This document shows, in pieces, positions 15,228 through 23,737 of a DNA stretch of 64,000 nt. Positions within the stretch are counted from its first letter, which is position 1. Every line of letters begins with the position of its first letter. The translations under genes and the position numbers were made by a program. The notes below the pieces were generated by a model, which made no database searches, was not told the DNA's origin, and was given only the letters and a program-made list of their open reading frames with translations. Source of the stretch: Nitrincola iocasae (GTDB lineage: Bacteria > Pseudomonadota > Gammaproteobacteria > Pseudomonadales > Balneatricaceae); contig NZ_CP044222.1 in NCBI RefSeq assembly GCF_008727795.1, forward strand, positions 4,065,233 through 4,129,232. Reading direction: 5' to 3'.

Positions 15228-15801
15228 ATGGATGATATACCGCCTCCCTTACCTGCAAACCCCGTCCGCTTTATGGATCAGTTCCGCGCGTGTGTTCGCA
15301 CTCGGCACTTGGCCTACCGCACAGAGAAAACCTATTGTGGTTGGGTAAAGGATTTCATTTATTTTCATCAGAAACGTCATCCACAAGAGATGGGAGCTAT
15401 CGAGGTGGATGCCTGGTTAAGCTATCTTGCTAACCAACGTAACGTTGCTATCAACACGCAAAAAACTGCGTTGAATGCGATTGTGTTTCTTTATAAGCAC
15501 TTTCTGCACAAAGATCTTGGCCAGTTGGCATTTACCCGAACTAATAAAGGCAGGCGCTTACCGACTGTTTTTTCACATGATGAAGCCATGCGTGTATTAG
15601 GCTTTATGGAGGGTGATCATAAACTGGTCGCCAGTTTGATGTATGGCTCTGGGCTTCGAGTAATGGAGTCGGTTCGCTTGCGTGTACAGGATGTTGATTT
15701 TTCTCAGCAGTGCTTGATCATTCGTGATTAGTACAACGATGATTTACACCCATGTCATCGGCATATATGAACGCAACGTTTCAAGCCCTTTGGATAGATG
15801 A
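15228..15801 (+). pseudogene. intI: Integron integrase with internal deletion
   Basis: Starts at the ATG at 15228, with AAGGA 8 bases upstream. The first 167 codons are a good IntI N-terminal half (core-binding domain; first catalytic Arg at R144 in GSGLRVMESV) and then meet TAG at 15729-15731. From 15736, in another frame, the normal carboxyl end resumes: TMIYTHV, with the catalytic Tyr, to SSPLDR and TGA at 15799-15801. Roughly 130 codons, including the HxxR region, are lost. The protein is therefore inactive. It shares with higB in the same array the pattern of an internal, frame-destroying deletion. Confidence 0.85.
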
Positions 15802-15973
15802 TTAACTAACCGCCAGACACGCTACCGCCCGGCCCGTGCTCCATCACAGCTGTAACTGACTCAAATTGTGTTTGGGATTATAGCAGGCAAATTTGAGGAT
15901 TGGGTATCTCTGCGGTTGACCTGGGCCTCCCTTACTCAATTTCTGAATGTCGGGAGGCTTGGCCTGTCCAGGT

Positions 15974-17104
15974 TTAACCCTTAGCTGTACGTTTGGTCTT
16001 TTCCGGATCATCAAACGGCAGGGTGTGGGCGATGGCGGTGGTGTTGAGCTGGCCTTTCACCTCTAGTGGGGCGCCTTGTTTGGCATAAGCGGGTTCCAGG
16101 CGGGCGATGGCCATGGATTTGCCGGTAAGGCGTGAGTACATGGCGCAGGTGATGACACCAACCTGGCGGCCATCGGCCCAGAGGCTGTCGCCCTCGCCTG
16201 CGGCTTCCGTGGCGTCGACCAATACGCCGAAGATGCGGAAGCGCTCTTTACCTTGCAGGCGGACATGTTCCAGACCGCCACGGAACTCGCCCTTGGTGGG
16301 TGATACGGTGAAGTCGAGGCCCAGTTCCCACAGGGTGTCGCCTGCCGCTTCGTTGTCGAAGGGATACTTTTCTGAATTGTCATAGGGGAAGAACAACAGG
16401 TAGCTTTCCACTCGGAGCCAGTCGAGGGTGGTGAAGGCACAGGGCACGATGCCCAGTTCCGCGCCCTGCTCCAGGATGCTGTCCCAGATCAGCGGTGCAT
16501 CGGCGGCTTTGCAGAAGATTTCGTAACCGCGCTCGCCAGTGTAGCCGGTGCGGGAGATCATCACCGGGCAGCCGAAGAGCTTGGTTTGCAGGTGATGGAA
16601 GTAGGCCAGTTCGCGGATGCCTGGCACATGCTTTTCCAGAAAATCCACCGCTTTCGGGCCTTGCAGTGACAGGTCGTGCAGGTCGTCATCGAAGAGGACG
16701 GCGACCTGGCGACCCTGGGCCGAACGTACCAGCATTTCATAGCCGTTACCGGCGCCGTGTACCACCATGAAGGCATTGGGTCCGGTACGGTAAATGACGC
16801 AATCGTCGACAAACTTGCCGGCTTCATTCAGGAATGTGGCATACACCGATTTGCCTGGATAGACCTTGGAGATGTCCCGGGAGGTGGCGTAGTCGAGCAG
16901 GGATTCGGCATGCGGGCCGACATAGTGGACTTTTTTCAGCCCCGACACATCCATGAGTCCGGCACGGGTACGAATCGCTTCGTGGGCATCGGCCAGATCG
17001 GTGGCATAGGTCCAGGCGGTACCCATGCCGTTCCAGTCTTCCAGATGTGAGCCCAGGGCCCGGTGACGTTCTGCCAGTGCGCTCTGGCGCCAAGAGTTTG
17101 CCAT
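15974..17104 (-). CDS. dmmD: GcvT-like tetrahydrofolate-binding subunit of dimethylamine oxidation (DmmD-type)
   Basis: 376 residues of the GcvT/aminomethyltransferase family (GcvT fold with YEIF and LDWLRVE regions). Its place is last in a five-gene leftward operon with the heme oxidase below. Heme-dependent oxidative N-demethylase complexes contain such a subunit, which passes formaldehyde to tetrahydrofolate as methylene-THF. That role is inferred here. The start has AGGAG 8 bases upstream. A GGCTCC-ATTT-GGAGCC hairpin (17120-17135) lies between this gene and the previous one. It could also be a general THF-methyltransferase. Confidence 0.8.
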   Translation of the reverse strand: MANSWRQSALAERHRALGSHLEDWNGMGTAWTYATDLADAHEAIRTRAGLMDVSGLKKVHYVGPHAESLLDYATSRDISKVYPGKSVYATFLNEAGKFVDDCVIYRTGPNAFMVVHGAGNGYEMLVRSAQGRQVAVLFDDDLHDLSLQGPKAVDFLEKHVPGIRELAYFHHLQTKLFGCPVMISRTGYTGERGYEIFCKAADAPLIWDSILEQGAELGIVPCAFTTLDWLRVESYLLFFPYDNSEKYPFDNEAAGDTLWELGLDFTVSPTKGEFRGGLEHVRLQGKERFRIFGVLVDATEAAGEGDSLWADGRQVGVITCAMYSRLTGKSMAIARLEPAYAKQGAPLEVKGQLNTTAIAHTLPFDDPEKTKRTAKG

Positions 17105-17119
17105 AGTCTATTCTCCTGT

Positions 17120-17135
17120 GGCTCCATTTGGAGCC
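17120..17135 (-). other. Intercistronic hairpin between dmmC- and dmmD-type genes
   Basis: GGCTCC-ATTT-GGAGCC perfect 6-bp stem with no T-run. It may protect or cleave the polycistronic message; it is not a terminator. Confidence 0.4.
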
Positions 17136-17161
17136 GGTTGTTCGGGTGATAAGTGAGGGTT

Positions 17162-18193
17162 TTATGCCGTACAGGCGGTCACTTGCGGGTCAAACTGACG
17201 CAGCCATTCCACTACCAGTGGCCGGTATTGGCTCAGGCCCTTGTAGTCGGCCAGTTCATCGGGCAGATCGCGCAGTACTCGGTGCAGGCGACAGGCCCAT
17301 TCGGGTTGGGTTACCAGTTCTTCCAGGCTGATCAGATAAGTACGAATGCTGAACATCAGTGCATTGCTGCGGGGCAGACGAGACAGAAACTGCAACTCGA
17401 CGCGCAGATGGACCTGACGGGCCAGGTTTTCGGTGGTGACGCTGCTGCGTTCGTGACCCCAGAGGTGGAAGGTTTCTGACGAGGTATCCAGTCTGGGGTT
17501 AATGGTCAGGGTCCAGTTGAGCCGTCGTACAGGACGGTCGACCTGGATGTTCATCAGGTATTTGAGTGCCCGGTCAAACACCCCCATCTGGTGCGCCATG
17601 GGAACCGGCGCATGCCATTCGGTAAAGCTCATACCGGCATCAAATTTCAGCGACCAGTCTGCTGGCCCGGTCACCATCCCGGCATCCATCCACAGGTTAT
17701 TTTCGCGTTGATCCAGCAGGGCAAAGTCTCCCTGCACCTGGCGGGTGATATATTCCAGCGGTTCGTAGGGCAAACTACTGGCATCGCCGAAGGTGAAGGC
17801 TTGCTGCAGCTCCAGCACTCGGTTTATCCACAGCCATTGGTCACCGTTGCGTTGCAGGGTAAACCACTCTGGATAGTCCTGTGACAACTGTGTCATCAGC
17901 ATCTCCAGGGTATCCCAGGCGGCTTGCTGCATGTGGGGCATCACCAGGCAGCGATCCGGATCTTGTGCCAATACCTGGGCCCGCTCGGCGACTTCCGAAC
18001 GGTAGTGCTCATCGATATCGAACCAGTGTTCATAGACAGACCCTGGCGACCCTTTGCTGGCCGGTTCGATATTGACCGAGTACATATACTGGTCTTCCGG
18101 GAAGGGAAAGGGAAAGCGCTTGATCGCTTCCGGGCTGTTGCGAAAACTGAAGTCGTTGCGGTAGCTTTCCACGGGTTTGAGTGTTGTCGGCAT
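17162..18193 (-). CDS. dmmC: Heme-dependent oxidative N-demethylase subunit (DUF3445)
   Basis: 343 residues of DUF3445. Recognised features: the N-terminal NSPEAIKRFPFPFPEDQYMYSVNI, LDQRENNLWMDAG, FDAGMSFTEWHAPVP and the ending RTYLISLEEL (shortened). In characterised members this subunit binds heme in a PAS-like domain and removes a methyl group from dimethylamine using oxygen and electrons from a partner reductase, giving methylamine and formaldehyde. Start preceded by AGGAG. It lies between the reductase and the GcvT-like gene, which fits a complex. Subunit letters differ between studies. Confidence 0.85.
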   Translation of the reverse strand: MPTTLKPVESYRNDFSFRNSPEAIKRFPFPFPEDQYMYSVNIEPASKGSPGSVYEHWFDIDEHYRSEVAERAQVLAQDPDRCLVMPHMQQAAWDTLEMLMTQLSQDYPEWFTLQRNGDQWLWINRVLELQQAFTFGDASSLPYEPLEYITRQVQGDFALLDQRENNLWMDAGMVTGPADWSLKFDAGMSFTEWHAPVPMAHQMGVFDRALKYLMNIQVDRPVRRLNWTLTINPRLDTSSETFHLWGHERSSVTTENLARQVHLRVELQFLSRLPRSNALMFSIRTYLISLEELVTQPEWACRLHRVLRDLPDELADYKGLSQYRPLVVEWLRQFDPQVTACTA

Positions 18194-18202
18194 GGGTTTC
18201 TC

Positions 18203-19174
18203 CTAGAGGTCCAGCACCAGGGTGCTGTCACAGGCACCGCGCGATACGCAGGGCATCAGCAGGTGGGATTGATCGGATGACGGCAGGTAGCTGTCGCGGT
18301 GTTCAACCTGTCCGGATAGATAAGGGGCGGCGCACTGTCCACAGACTCCCCCGCGACACAGGTTGGGGTGTTCGATTTGGGCCGCTTCCAGTGCTTCCAG
18401 CAGACTTTCATCGGCACTCACGGCCAGGGTTTTATCCTGTTTGGCGAGATAGATATGAAATGGCTGTCCGGGTTCTGGTGCCGCGAAGGCCTCCCAGTGC
18501 ACCCGCCCTTCACTCCAACCCAGGGCATGGGCTGTTTGTTGTACGGCCTGGAGCAGGCGTTCGGGACCACAGATATACACCTGGGCCCCCAGGGGTTGTC
18601 CGCTCAGGATTTGTTCAATATCGAGACGCTCACCGCGGGTGCTGTCGTAGGTGGTAACCTGGCCATTTTTAGCCTGTAGCAGTGGTTCTACATAGGCGTG
18701 GGTCAGGCCTCCGGTGTAGGCATAGTGCAGTTCGTGGGATATGCCCTGGCGCTGCATTTCAGCAAGGTATGCCATAAAGGGGGTAATCCCGATACCTCCG
18801 GCGATAAGAATATGGTGCTGTGCCATTGAACTGGGTGCAAACAGGTTGGCTGGCGGTGCGATATGCAAGGTATCACCCACCTTGACTGCCTCATGCAGAT
18901 AGCGCGAACCACCCCGTGAGCCTTCCTGCAAGCGCACCGCAATTCGGTAGCACGACAGGTCGGCCGGATCGCTCAACAGCGAGTAGGCGTTTTTCAGTGT
19001 CCGGGTTGGTGTTGGCAGTTCGATCTGAATATGACTACCGGGCGAGAAGCCGGGTAAGGTTGTGCCGGTTGGTGTTCCAGTGGGTGATCCTGTTGGCGTC
19101 AGGGTAAATTCCTTGATCACTGGGGTCAGCGACGCTATCCGGCTGACGGTGACCTGAATGGCAGATGATTTCAT
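18203..19174 (-). CDS. dmmB: PDR/VanB-type reductase with [2Fe-2S] ferredoxin domain
   Basis: About 323 residues from the ATG at 19174, which is preceded by GGAG and follows the upstream stop by one base (TGAGATG). An FAD/FMN-binding domain (NAYSLLSDP) is followed by an NAD(P)H domain (AGGIGITPF, YICGPERLL) and a C-terminal plant-type ferredoxin domain with the iron-sulphur cysteines (CRGGVCGQC, later PCVSRG). It passes electrons from NAD(P)H to the heme oxidase. It belongs to the group used in aromatic and methylamine demethylases. A longer frame would overlap the previous gene. Confidence 0.88.
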   Translation of the reverse strand: MKSSAIQVTVSRIASLTPVIKEFTLTPTGSPTGTPTGTTLPGFSPGSHIQIELPTPTRTLKNAYSLLSDPADLSCYRIAVRLQEGSRGGSRYLHEAVKVGDTLHIAPPANLFAPSSMAQHHILIAGGIGITPFMAYLAEMQRQGISHELHYAYTGGLTHAYVEPLLQAKNGQVTTYDSTRGERLDIEQILSGQPLGAQVYICGPERLLQAVQQTAHALGWSEGRVHWEAFAAPEPGQPFHIYLAKQDKTLAVSADESLLEALEAAQIEHPNLCRGGVCGQCAAPYLSGQVEHRDSYLPSSDQSHLLMPCVSRGACDSTLVLDL

Positions 19175-19175
19175 C

Positions 19176-19673
19176 TCAGCGCGCTCCGTAGGGTTGGTCG
19201 GCATTCAGACAGACGCCCATATAAGCGCCCAGGCGTTTTGAGAAGTGCTCGCGTATGGTGAGATGGACACCACAGTGCTGGCAGGTCACTTCATCGTCGT
19301 TGGATACCGGTTGTAATTGACTACAATGCACGCAGTAGACCTGGCGTCCTTCAGCTGTTTTCAGCAGGGTCATCTCGGCATCCAGTAGTCCGGCGGCTCT
19401 GGCCTGATTACGGCAATGCCAGATAAAGGTTTCATCACCACTAATGCACAGATGGGTACCGGGATGGCAGGCCTGCAACAGGCTGTTCAAGGCACTGAAA
19501 TCCGGGCTGTCAGCGGTTGGCTGCCATAGCTGTGTTGCGGATGGCAACGCCTTTAGCAACGCAGTGCTGGCTGTTTCATGGCCAGGCTGTAGCGCCAGCA
19601 AATAGTGCCTAGCCTGAGGGATCTCTGTGGATGTTGTGTAGCGCGGTGCGCTGGGTATTGGATCACTCATCAT
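19176..19673 (-). CDS. dmmA: DmmA-type small subunit with CxxC motifs
   Basis: 165 residues. The C-terminus holds two CxxC pairs (VYCVHCSQL, TCQHCGVHL) that resemble a zinc ribbon or rubredoxin site. The final SKRLGAYMGVCLNAD is typical of the family annotated as dimethylamine monooxygenase subunit DmmA. Its exact role is not settled; it is required for dimethylamine oxidation in marine bacteria. Start supported by AGGAG. It stands directly upstream of the reductase. Confidence 0.8.
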   Translation of the reverse strand: MMSDPIPSAPRYTTSTEIPQARHYLLALQPGHETASTALLKALPSATQLWQPTADSPDFSALNSLLQACHPGTHLCISGDETFIWHCRNQARAAGLLDAEMTLLKTAEGRQVYCVHCSQLQPVSNDDEVTCQHCGVHLTIREHFSKRLGAYMGVCLNADQPYGAR

Positions 19674-19691
19674 GACGTCTCCTGATTCAAT

Positions 19692-22001
19692 TCAAGCCCG
19701 CACACGGGTCTTTTGCGGATCGTAAAAAATCGGTGCACAGACTTCGGCATCGATGCGTTTTTGCTGGCCATCCAGTTTGCCAACCTGCACTGTCTGACCT
19801 GGGTCGGCATAACGGACATCCAGGCGGCACAGGGCAATACAGAGTCCTAGCAGCGGTGATCGGGTGGCACTGGTGATCACCCCGACCTGCGCCCTGCCCT
19901 GATAGACCGGATCGCCATGCTGTGCTGACTCGTTACCCTGCAGCTGTAGCCCTACCAGCTTCTGCTGGGGATGAGCGCTGCGTTCAAGCAGGGCTTCGCG
20001 GCCGATAAAGTCACCCGGTTTGGTGTTTAACGGGACGCAAAAGCCGATACCGGCGGTGAAGGGGTCGGTCTGGTCACAGAACTCGTAGCCGGCAAAAATC
20101 AGCCCGGCTTCAATACGCAGCGTATCCAGCGCATCCAGACCCAGCGGCGTCATTCCCATCGGCTGACCGATTTCCCACAGGCGTTTCCAGAGCTTCGCGG
20201 CATCATCCGGATGGCACCAGATCTCATAGCCCAGCTCACCGGTATAGCCGGTGCGGGACACCATCAGCGGGCAGCCCTGGTAATCATCCAGTCGGCCCTG
20301 GGTAAAGCGAAACCAGCCGAGTGTTTCCAGGCTGGGCTGATCCGCGGGTGTCCAGATGAGTTGCTTGAGCAGTTCGCGACTCAAGGGGCCCTGTACCGCC
20401 AGATTGTGGATCTGCTCGGAGGCGGATTTGATCCACACCTTCATGCCCAGGCGCTCGGCTTGTTCGCGTAGCCAAATACCGGCGTAGTCCTCTCCCCCTA
20501 TCCAGCGGAAGTTGTCCGGCCCCATGCGTAACAGCGTGCCATCATCGAGCATGCCGCCGTGCGGATAGCAGAGCGCACTGTAGACCACCTGCCCTACGGC
20601 CAGCTTGCGAATATCGCGCGTCAGGCAGTAGTCCAGCAGCGCTTCGGCATCTGGGCCTATCACCTCGAACTTACGCAGTGCGCTCAGGTCCATCACCGCC
20701 ACTTTTTCACGGCAGGCCAGGTATTCCTGGGTGTGACCCGTGTGATTAAAGTGTGTCGGCAGCCACCAGCCGCGATAGTCGGTGAATTGCTGTGTCATTT
20801 GAGAAAAGATCGGATAAAAGCCGCTCTGGCGGGTCAGCACAGCTTCGGCATCGGCAGTGATTCGTGTGGTCATGGCGTGACTGAAATGCTCCTTGGCTGA
20901 GTAGAGGCGGATATGAATGTCGGTGGGCTGCCAGCCATTGGCCGGGTCGATATCATCCGGACAGGAGGTGCTGACACAGACCAGATCTTGCAGGGCACGT
21001 AGCAACACATAGTCCCCAGGGCGTGACCAGGGCTCTTCAACCTGCAGGTGCTGGTGGGCATCGATGACGGTATTGAAGAAGAAATTGATCGCTGGCCAGC
21101 CTGGGCGTGCGGCGACCCCATAGGGTTGCAGTGCCCGGCTGATGTTGTCGCTGCAATTGTCGTGGCCGAAATAGCCCTGGCTTTCGTAGTAACGTGCAGT
21201 ACAGGCCAGCGCAAAGGTGTCATGCCGCCCGACTGTGTCTTGCACCACTTCCAGCATCGGCTGCATCTGCTGATCATAAAATTTGCTGAACAGCCCGGGG
21301 CCTGGATAGGCGAGACCATTAAGTGTGCGGGTAACTGTCGGGTCCAGCTCGATAGACTGCCCCTGAGCCAGCGCTGGTTGGCTGAAAGCGACAAAGTCGG
21401 AACACTGGCGGCCCTGCACATCGATCACCTGAATGTATTCACCCGCGTTGACTCTATAGGCCCTGGCCGTCCCCGGGTGCAGGGTGAATTCCTCCTGCAC
21501 CTCGGCCAGCGGTTTGGGCAGTTGGGGCATTTGCACTGCCTTGGCAGGTGTATGCCAGACACAGAGTTCGCTGGCGCGCTGCTGTTGATCTACTGGGGTG
21601 TGACCGCCGGGTGCCGCGAGTAACAGGGTGATCGGCTGTTGGCAGCTCAGACGGCGGCTATGGCCCGCCGGGGTGGCGCCACTCCAAAGCCGTGCGGCGT
21701 TGGGGAAATCGCTCGGATAGTGCAATTGATGGCCAATAAACACCCCTTCTGGATCACTTTGCAACTGCAGGGCCGCCAGCGCAGGCTTGCCCTCAGCGTC
21801 CAGCGCCATGAGTTCGGCAGGCTGACAGCCTTCGGTATCGATCACCTGCAACTCATCCCCTGCCGCCAGTTGCAGTGTCAGTATCCTACCCGGAGCGACC
21901 CGGTAGCGCTGGCGCGTCTGGTCACGTGCATACAGCGCCGGTTCCGCGGGTGCAGAGGCTCTAGGCATTATGGGTGCTATCTCTGTCGGCATCCTGGTCA
22001 T
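19692..22001 (-). CDS. tdm: Trimethylamine N-oxide demethylase (aldolase)
   Basis: About 769 residues from ATG 22001 (CAGGAG 7 bases upstream; a TTG at 22007 is less likely). Two DUF1989-type regions (residues about 30-370) precede a GcvT tetrahydrofolate-binding domain (about 400-765). Tdm splits TMAO into dimethylamine and formaldehyde. Three cysteines at about residues 267, 283 and 347 (ALACTARYY, HDNCSDN, TSCPDD) have the 16- and 64-residue spacing of the zinc ligands I recall from Methylocella Tdm. The THF domain should trap the formaldehyde. It is 30 bases downstream of tmm. Confidence 0.92.
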   Translation of the reverse strand: MTRMPTEIAPIMPRASAPAEPALYARDQTRQRYRVAPGRILTLQLAAGDELQVIDTEGCQPAELMALDAEGKPALAALQLQSDPEGVFIGHQLHYPSDFPNAARLWSGATPAGHSRRLSCQQPITLLLAAPGGHTPVDQQQRASELCVWHTPAKAVQMPQLPKPLAEVQEEFTLHPGTARAYRVNAGEYIQVIDVQGRQCSDFVAFSQPALAQGQSIELDPTVTRTLNGLAYPGPGLFSKFYDQQMQPMLEVVQDTVGRHDTFALACTARYYESQGYFGHDNCSDNISRALQPYGVAARPGWPAINFFFNTVIDAHQHLQVEEPWSRPGDYVLLRALQDLVCVSTSCPDDIDPANGWQPTDIHIRLYSAKEHFSHAMTTRITADAEAVLTRQSGFYPIFSQMTQQFTDYRGWWLPTHFNHTGHTQEYLACREKVAVMDLSALRKFEVIGPDAEALLDYCLTRDIRKLAVGQVVYSALCYPHGGMLDDGTLLRMGPDNFRWIGGEDYAGIWLREQAERLGMKVWIKSASEQIHNLAVQGPLSRELLKQLIWTPADQPSLETLGWFRFTQGRLDDYQGCPLMVSRTGYTGELGYEIWCHPDDAAKLWKRLWEIGQPMGMTPLGLDALDTLRIEAGLIFAGYEFCDQTDPFTAGIGFCVPLNTKPGDFIGREALLERSAHPQQKLVGLQLQGNESAQHGDPVYQGRAQVGVITSATRSPLLGLCIALCRLDVRYADPGQTVQVGKLDGQQKRIDAEVCAPIFYDPQKTRVRA

Positions 22002-22030
22002 GAGCAAACTCCTGAAGCTTCGCGGTTAAG

Positions 22031-23395
22031 TCACACAGCCGACTTGAGCTGCGGCATTTCCTGAAGATAGGCTTCCAGAGAGTCATCCAGCGCCTCCAGC
22101 CAGGGCGTATGGTGTGGCGTGGCCAGTGTGCCGGTCATCAGGGAGCGGTAGCATTTATTGCGGTAGCCCATGATGTCTTCGTACTTGTCATGCTTCCAGG
22201 CCAGGAAGGTTTCGTTGACGGACTGGATATTGAAGCTGGGATAATCCGTGGCATCGATCAGGTGCTGGATATAACTGCCCTGAAACTCAAACATCTGCTG
22301 CGCGGTTTGCAGGGTTTCCTCCTGATCGCGCCAGGCCTGATTGTCGGCCTGCATGCTGGCCTTGTCCGGCAGAGGGAGACGCCCCAGTATCACATCTCGG
22401 GCATACCAGGCCTGGGCATCGAACATGTTGAAGGAGTACCACTGATCCTGCATGCCCAGATAAATAAATTTGGGATTGTCTTCCCAGAAAATGCCCTTGT
22501 AGAGTTGCAGTGGCCAGAGGCGGTTGCCCGTGATCAGGCGTAGTTCGTCAGGCAAGAAGGGAAAGTGATGCTGGTAGCCAGTGCAGAGAATAATGGCATC
22601 GATGCGCTTATGGCTGCCGTCAGCAAACCAGGCGGTATCGCCTTCAACCCGTTGCAACAGTGGCTTCTCTTCCCAGTTATCCGGCCATTGGTAGCCCATC
22701 GGCGCGGAGCGGTAACAACTGGTGATGGAGCGGGCGCCGTATTTGTAGCATTGTGAGCCAATATCCTCAGCGGAATAGCTGCTGCCGACCACCAGAATAT
22801 CCTTGTCTTTGAATTCCAGAGCATCGCGGAAGTCGTGGGCATGCAATACCCGGCCGCCAAAACGCTCAAACCCGTCAAAGTAAGGGATGTTGGGCGTGGA
22901 GAAGTGGCCGCAGGCATTGACGACATAGTCAAAGGTTTCGGAATACACCCGATCTTCCCTATGGTCATGCACCGTCACAGTAAACAGGCCAGTGTTGTCA
23001 TCGAAGCTGACCTGACGTACCGCGGTGTTGAAGCGGATATAGTCACGCACTCCGGCTTTCTCGACTCGGCCTTTAATGTAGTCCCACAGCACTTCGCGGG
23101 GTGGGTAAGAACCAATTGGGCGGCCGAAGTGCTCATCAAAGGTGTAGTCGGCAAACTCCAGACACTCTTTGGGTCCATTGGACCAGAGGTAACGGTACAT
23201 GCTGCCGTGTACTGGTTCACCATGTGCATCCATGCTGGTGCGCCAGGTGTAGTTCCACATGCCGCCCCAGTCATCCTGTTTTTCAAAGCAGACCAGCTCC
23301 GGAATATCAGCACCCTTGGCTGCCGCTGACTGGAAGGCACGCAGTTGCGCCAGGCCACAGGGCCCCGCCCCAATGATTGCTACACGTGTATTCAT
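22031..23395 (-). CDS. tmm: Trimethylamine monooxygenase (flavin-containing)
   Basis: About 454 residues from the ATG at 23395 (GGGGAG upstream). FAD site GAGPCGLAQL near the start, the FMO fingerprint FGGRVLHAHDF (F-x-G-x3-H-x3-F) and the NADPH site VVGSSYSAEDIG are all present. The sequence has the WNYTW and YRYLW features of bacterial Tmm. It oxidises trimethylamine to TMAO with NADPH and oxygen. First gene of the operon tmm-tdm-dmm. The 342-bp divergent region upstream separates it from a two-component system. Confidence 0.93.
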   Translation of the reverse strand: MNTRVAIIGAGPCGLAQLRAFQSAAAKGADIPELVCFEKQDDWGGMWNYTWRTSMDAHGEPVHGSMYRYLWSNGPKECLEFADYTFDEHFGRPIGSYPPREVLWDYIKGRVEKAGVRDYIRFNTAVRQVSFDDNTGLFTVTVHDHREDRVYSETFDYVVNACGHFSTPNIPYFDGFERFGGRVLHAHDFRDALEFKDKDILVVGSSYSAEDIGSQCYKYGARSITSCYRSAPMGYQWPDNWEEKPLLQRVEGDTAWFADGSHKRIDAIILCTGYQHHFPFLPDELRLITGNRLWPLQLYKGIFWEDNPKFIYLGMQDQWYSFNMFDAQAWYARDVILGRLPLPDKASMQADNQAWRDQEETLQTAQQMFEFQGSYIQHLIDATDYPSFNIQSVNETFLAWKHDKYEDIMGYRNKCYRSLMTGTLATPHHTPWLEALDDSLEAYLQEMPQLKSAV

Positions 23396-23737
23396 GTGTC
23401 TCTCCCCTATTCGTGTATCCATCGGACAATTCAGTGATGACCCGATGCTAGCGCAGTGATCCCTGGCTGAAACTCTCCTGTTGTGGGTACCCCATTGGAG
23501 ATATACCTGGATGGATTAGGGCTGTGGCACTATCAAGCAGCAGTCAGGCACCAGGGTGCATTCAAATGGTGCAGTTGGTTGAAAGCCTGGCGCTGCCCTG
23601 ATTGTAATTTACTGTAGGGAAATATATATTCTTAAAGGTTTTATTGTTGTTAGTATGACCTTGCAGAGAATAACAGCGGAAAAGGCACAGAAATTGCTGA
23701 GTTGAGTCTATTGATCGACTAACAGGATGAGGTTCGA
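23396..23737. promoter_or_regulatory. Divergent intergenic region, tmm operon and sensor kinase
   Basis: No gene. It must hold both promoters. A short palindrome GCACC-AG-GGTGC lies near 23548-23559. I cannot fix a promoter with confidence. Confidence 0.4.

Larger units (their letters stand above)
4570..15801 (-). mobile_element. Chromosomal integron with cassette array, attI-like site and defective intI
   Basis: The segment holds single-gene or two-gene units separated by imperfect inverted repeats that start RYYYAAC and end GTTRRRY. Most genes read leftward, away from an integrase gene at the right end that reads rightward. This is the standard integron plan: intI, attI, then cassettes. 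Ten or eleven attC sites, three insertion sequences and seven to nine cassettes can be made out. The integrase is inactivated by deletion. A 17-bp sequence (TAGCGGTTATGTCCAAC) sits at both outer ends of the array. Confidence 0.9.

Noticed and set aside
4570..15801. The array as a CRISPR or phage-defence island
   Set aside because: The repeats vary in length and sequence, have core sites and separate genes; toxin-antitoxin and possible defence genes are cassettes, and no Cas or complete defence system is seen.
17105..17161. Glycine riboswitch before the GcvT-like gene
   Set aside because: Only 57 bases separate the genes and only one short hairpin is present.
20870..21623. Open frames of about 180-190 codons overlapping tdm
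   Set aside because: They are in other frames of the tdm gene and have no recognisable protein features.
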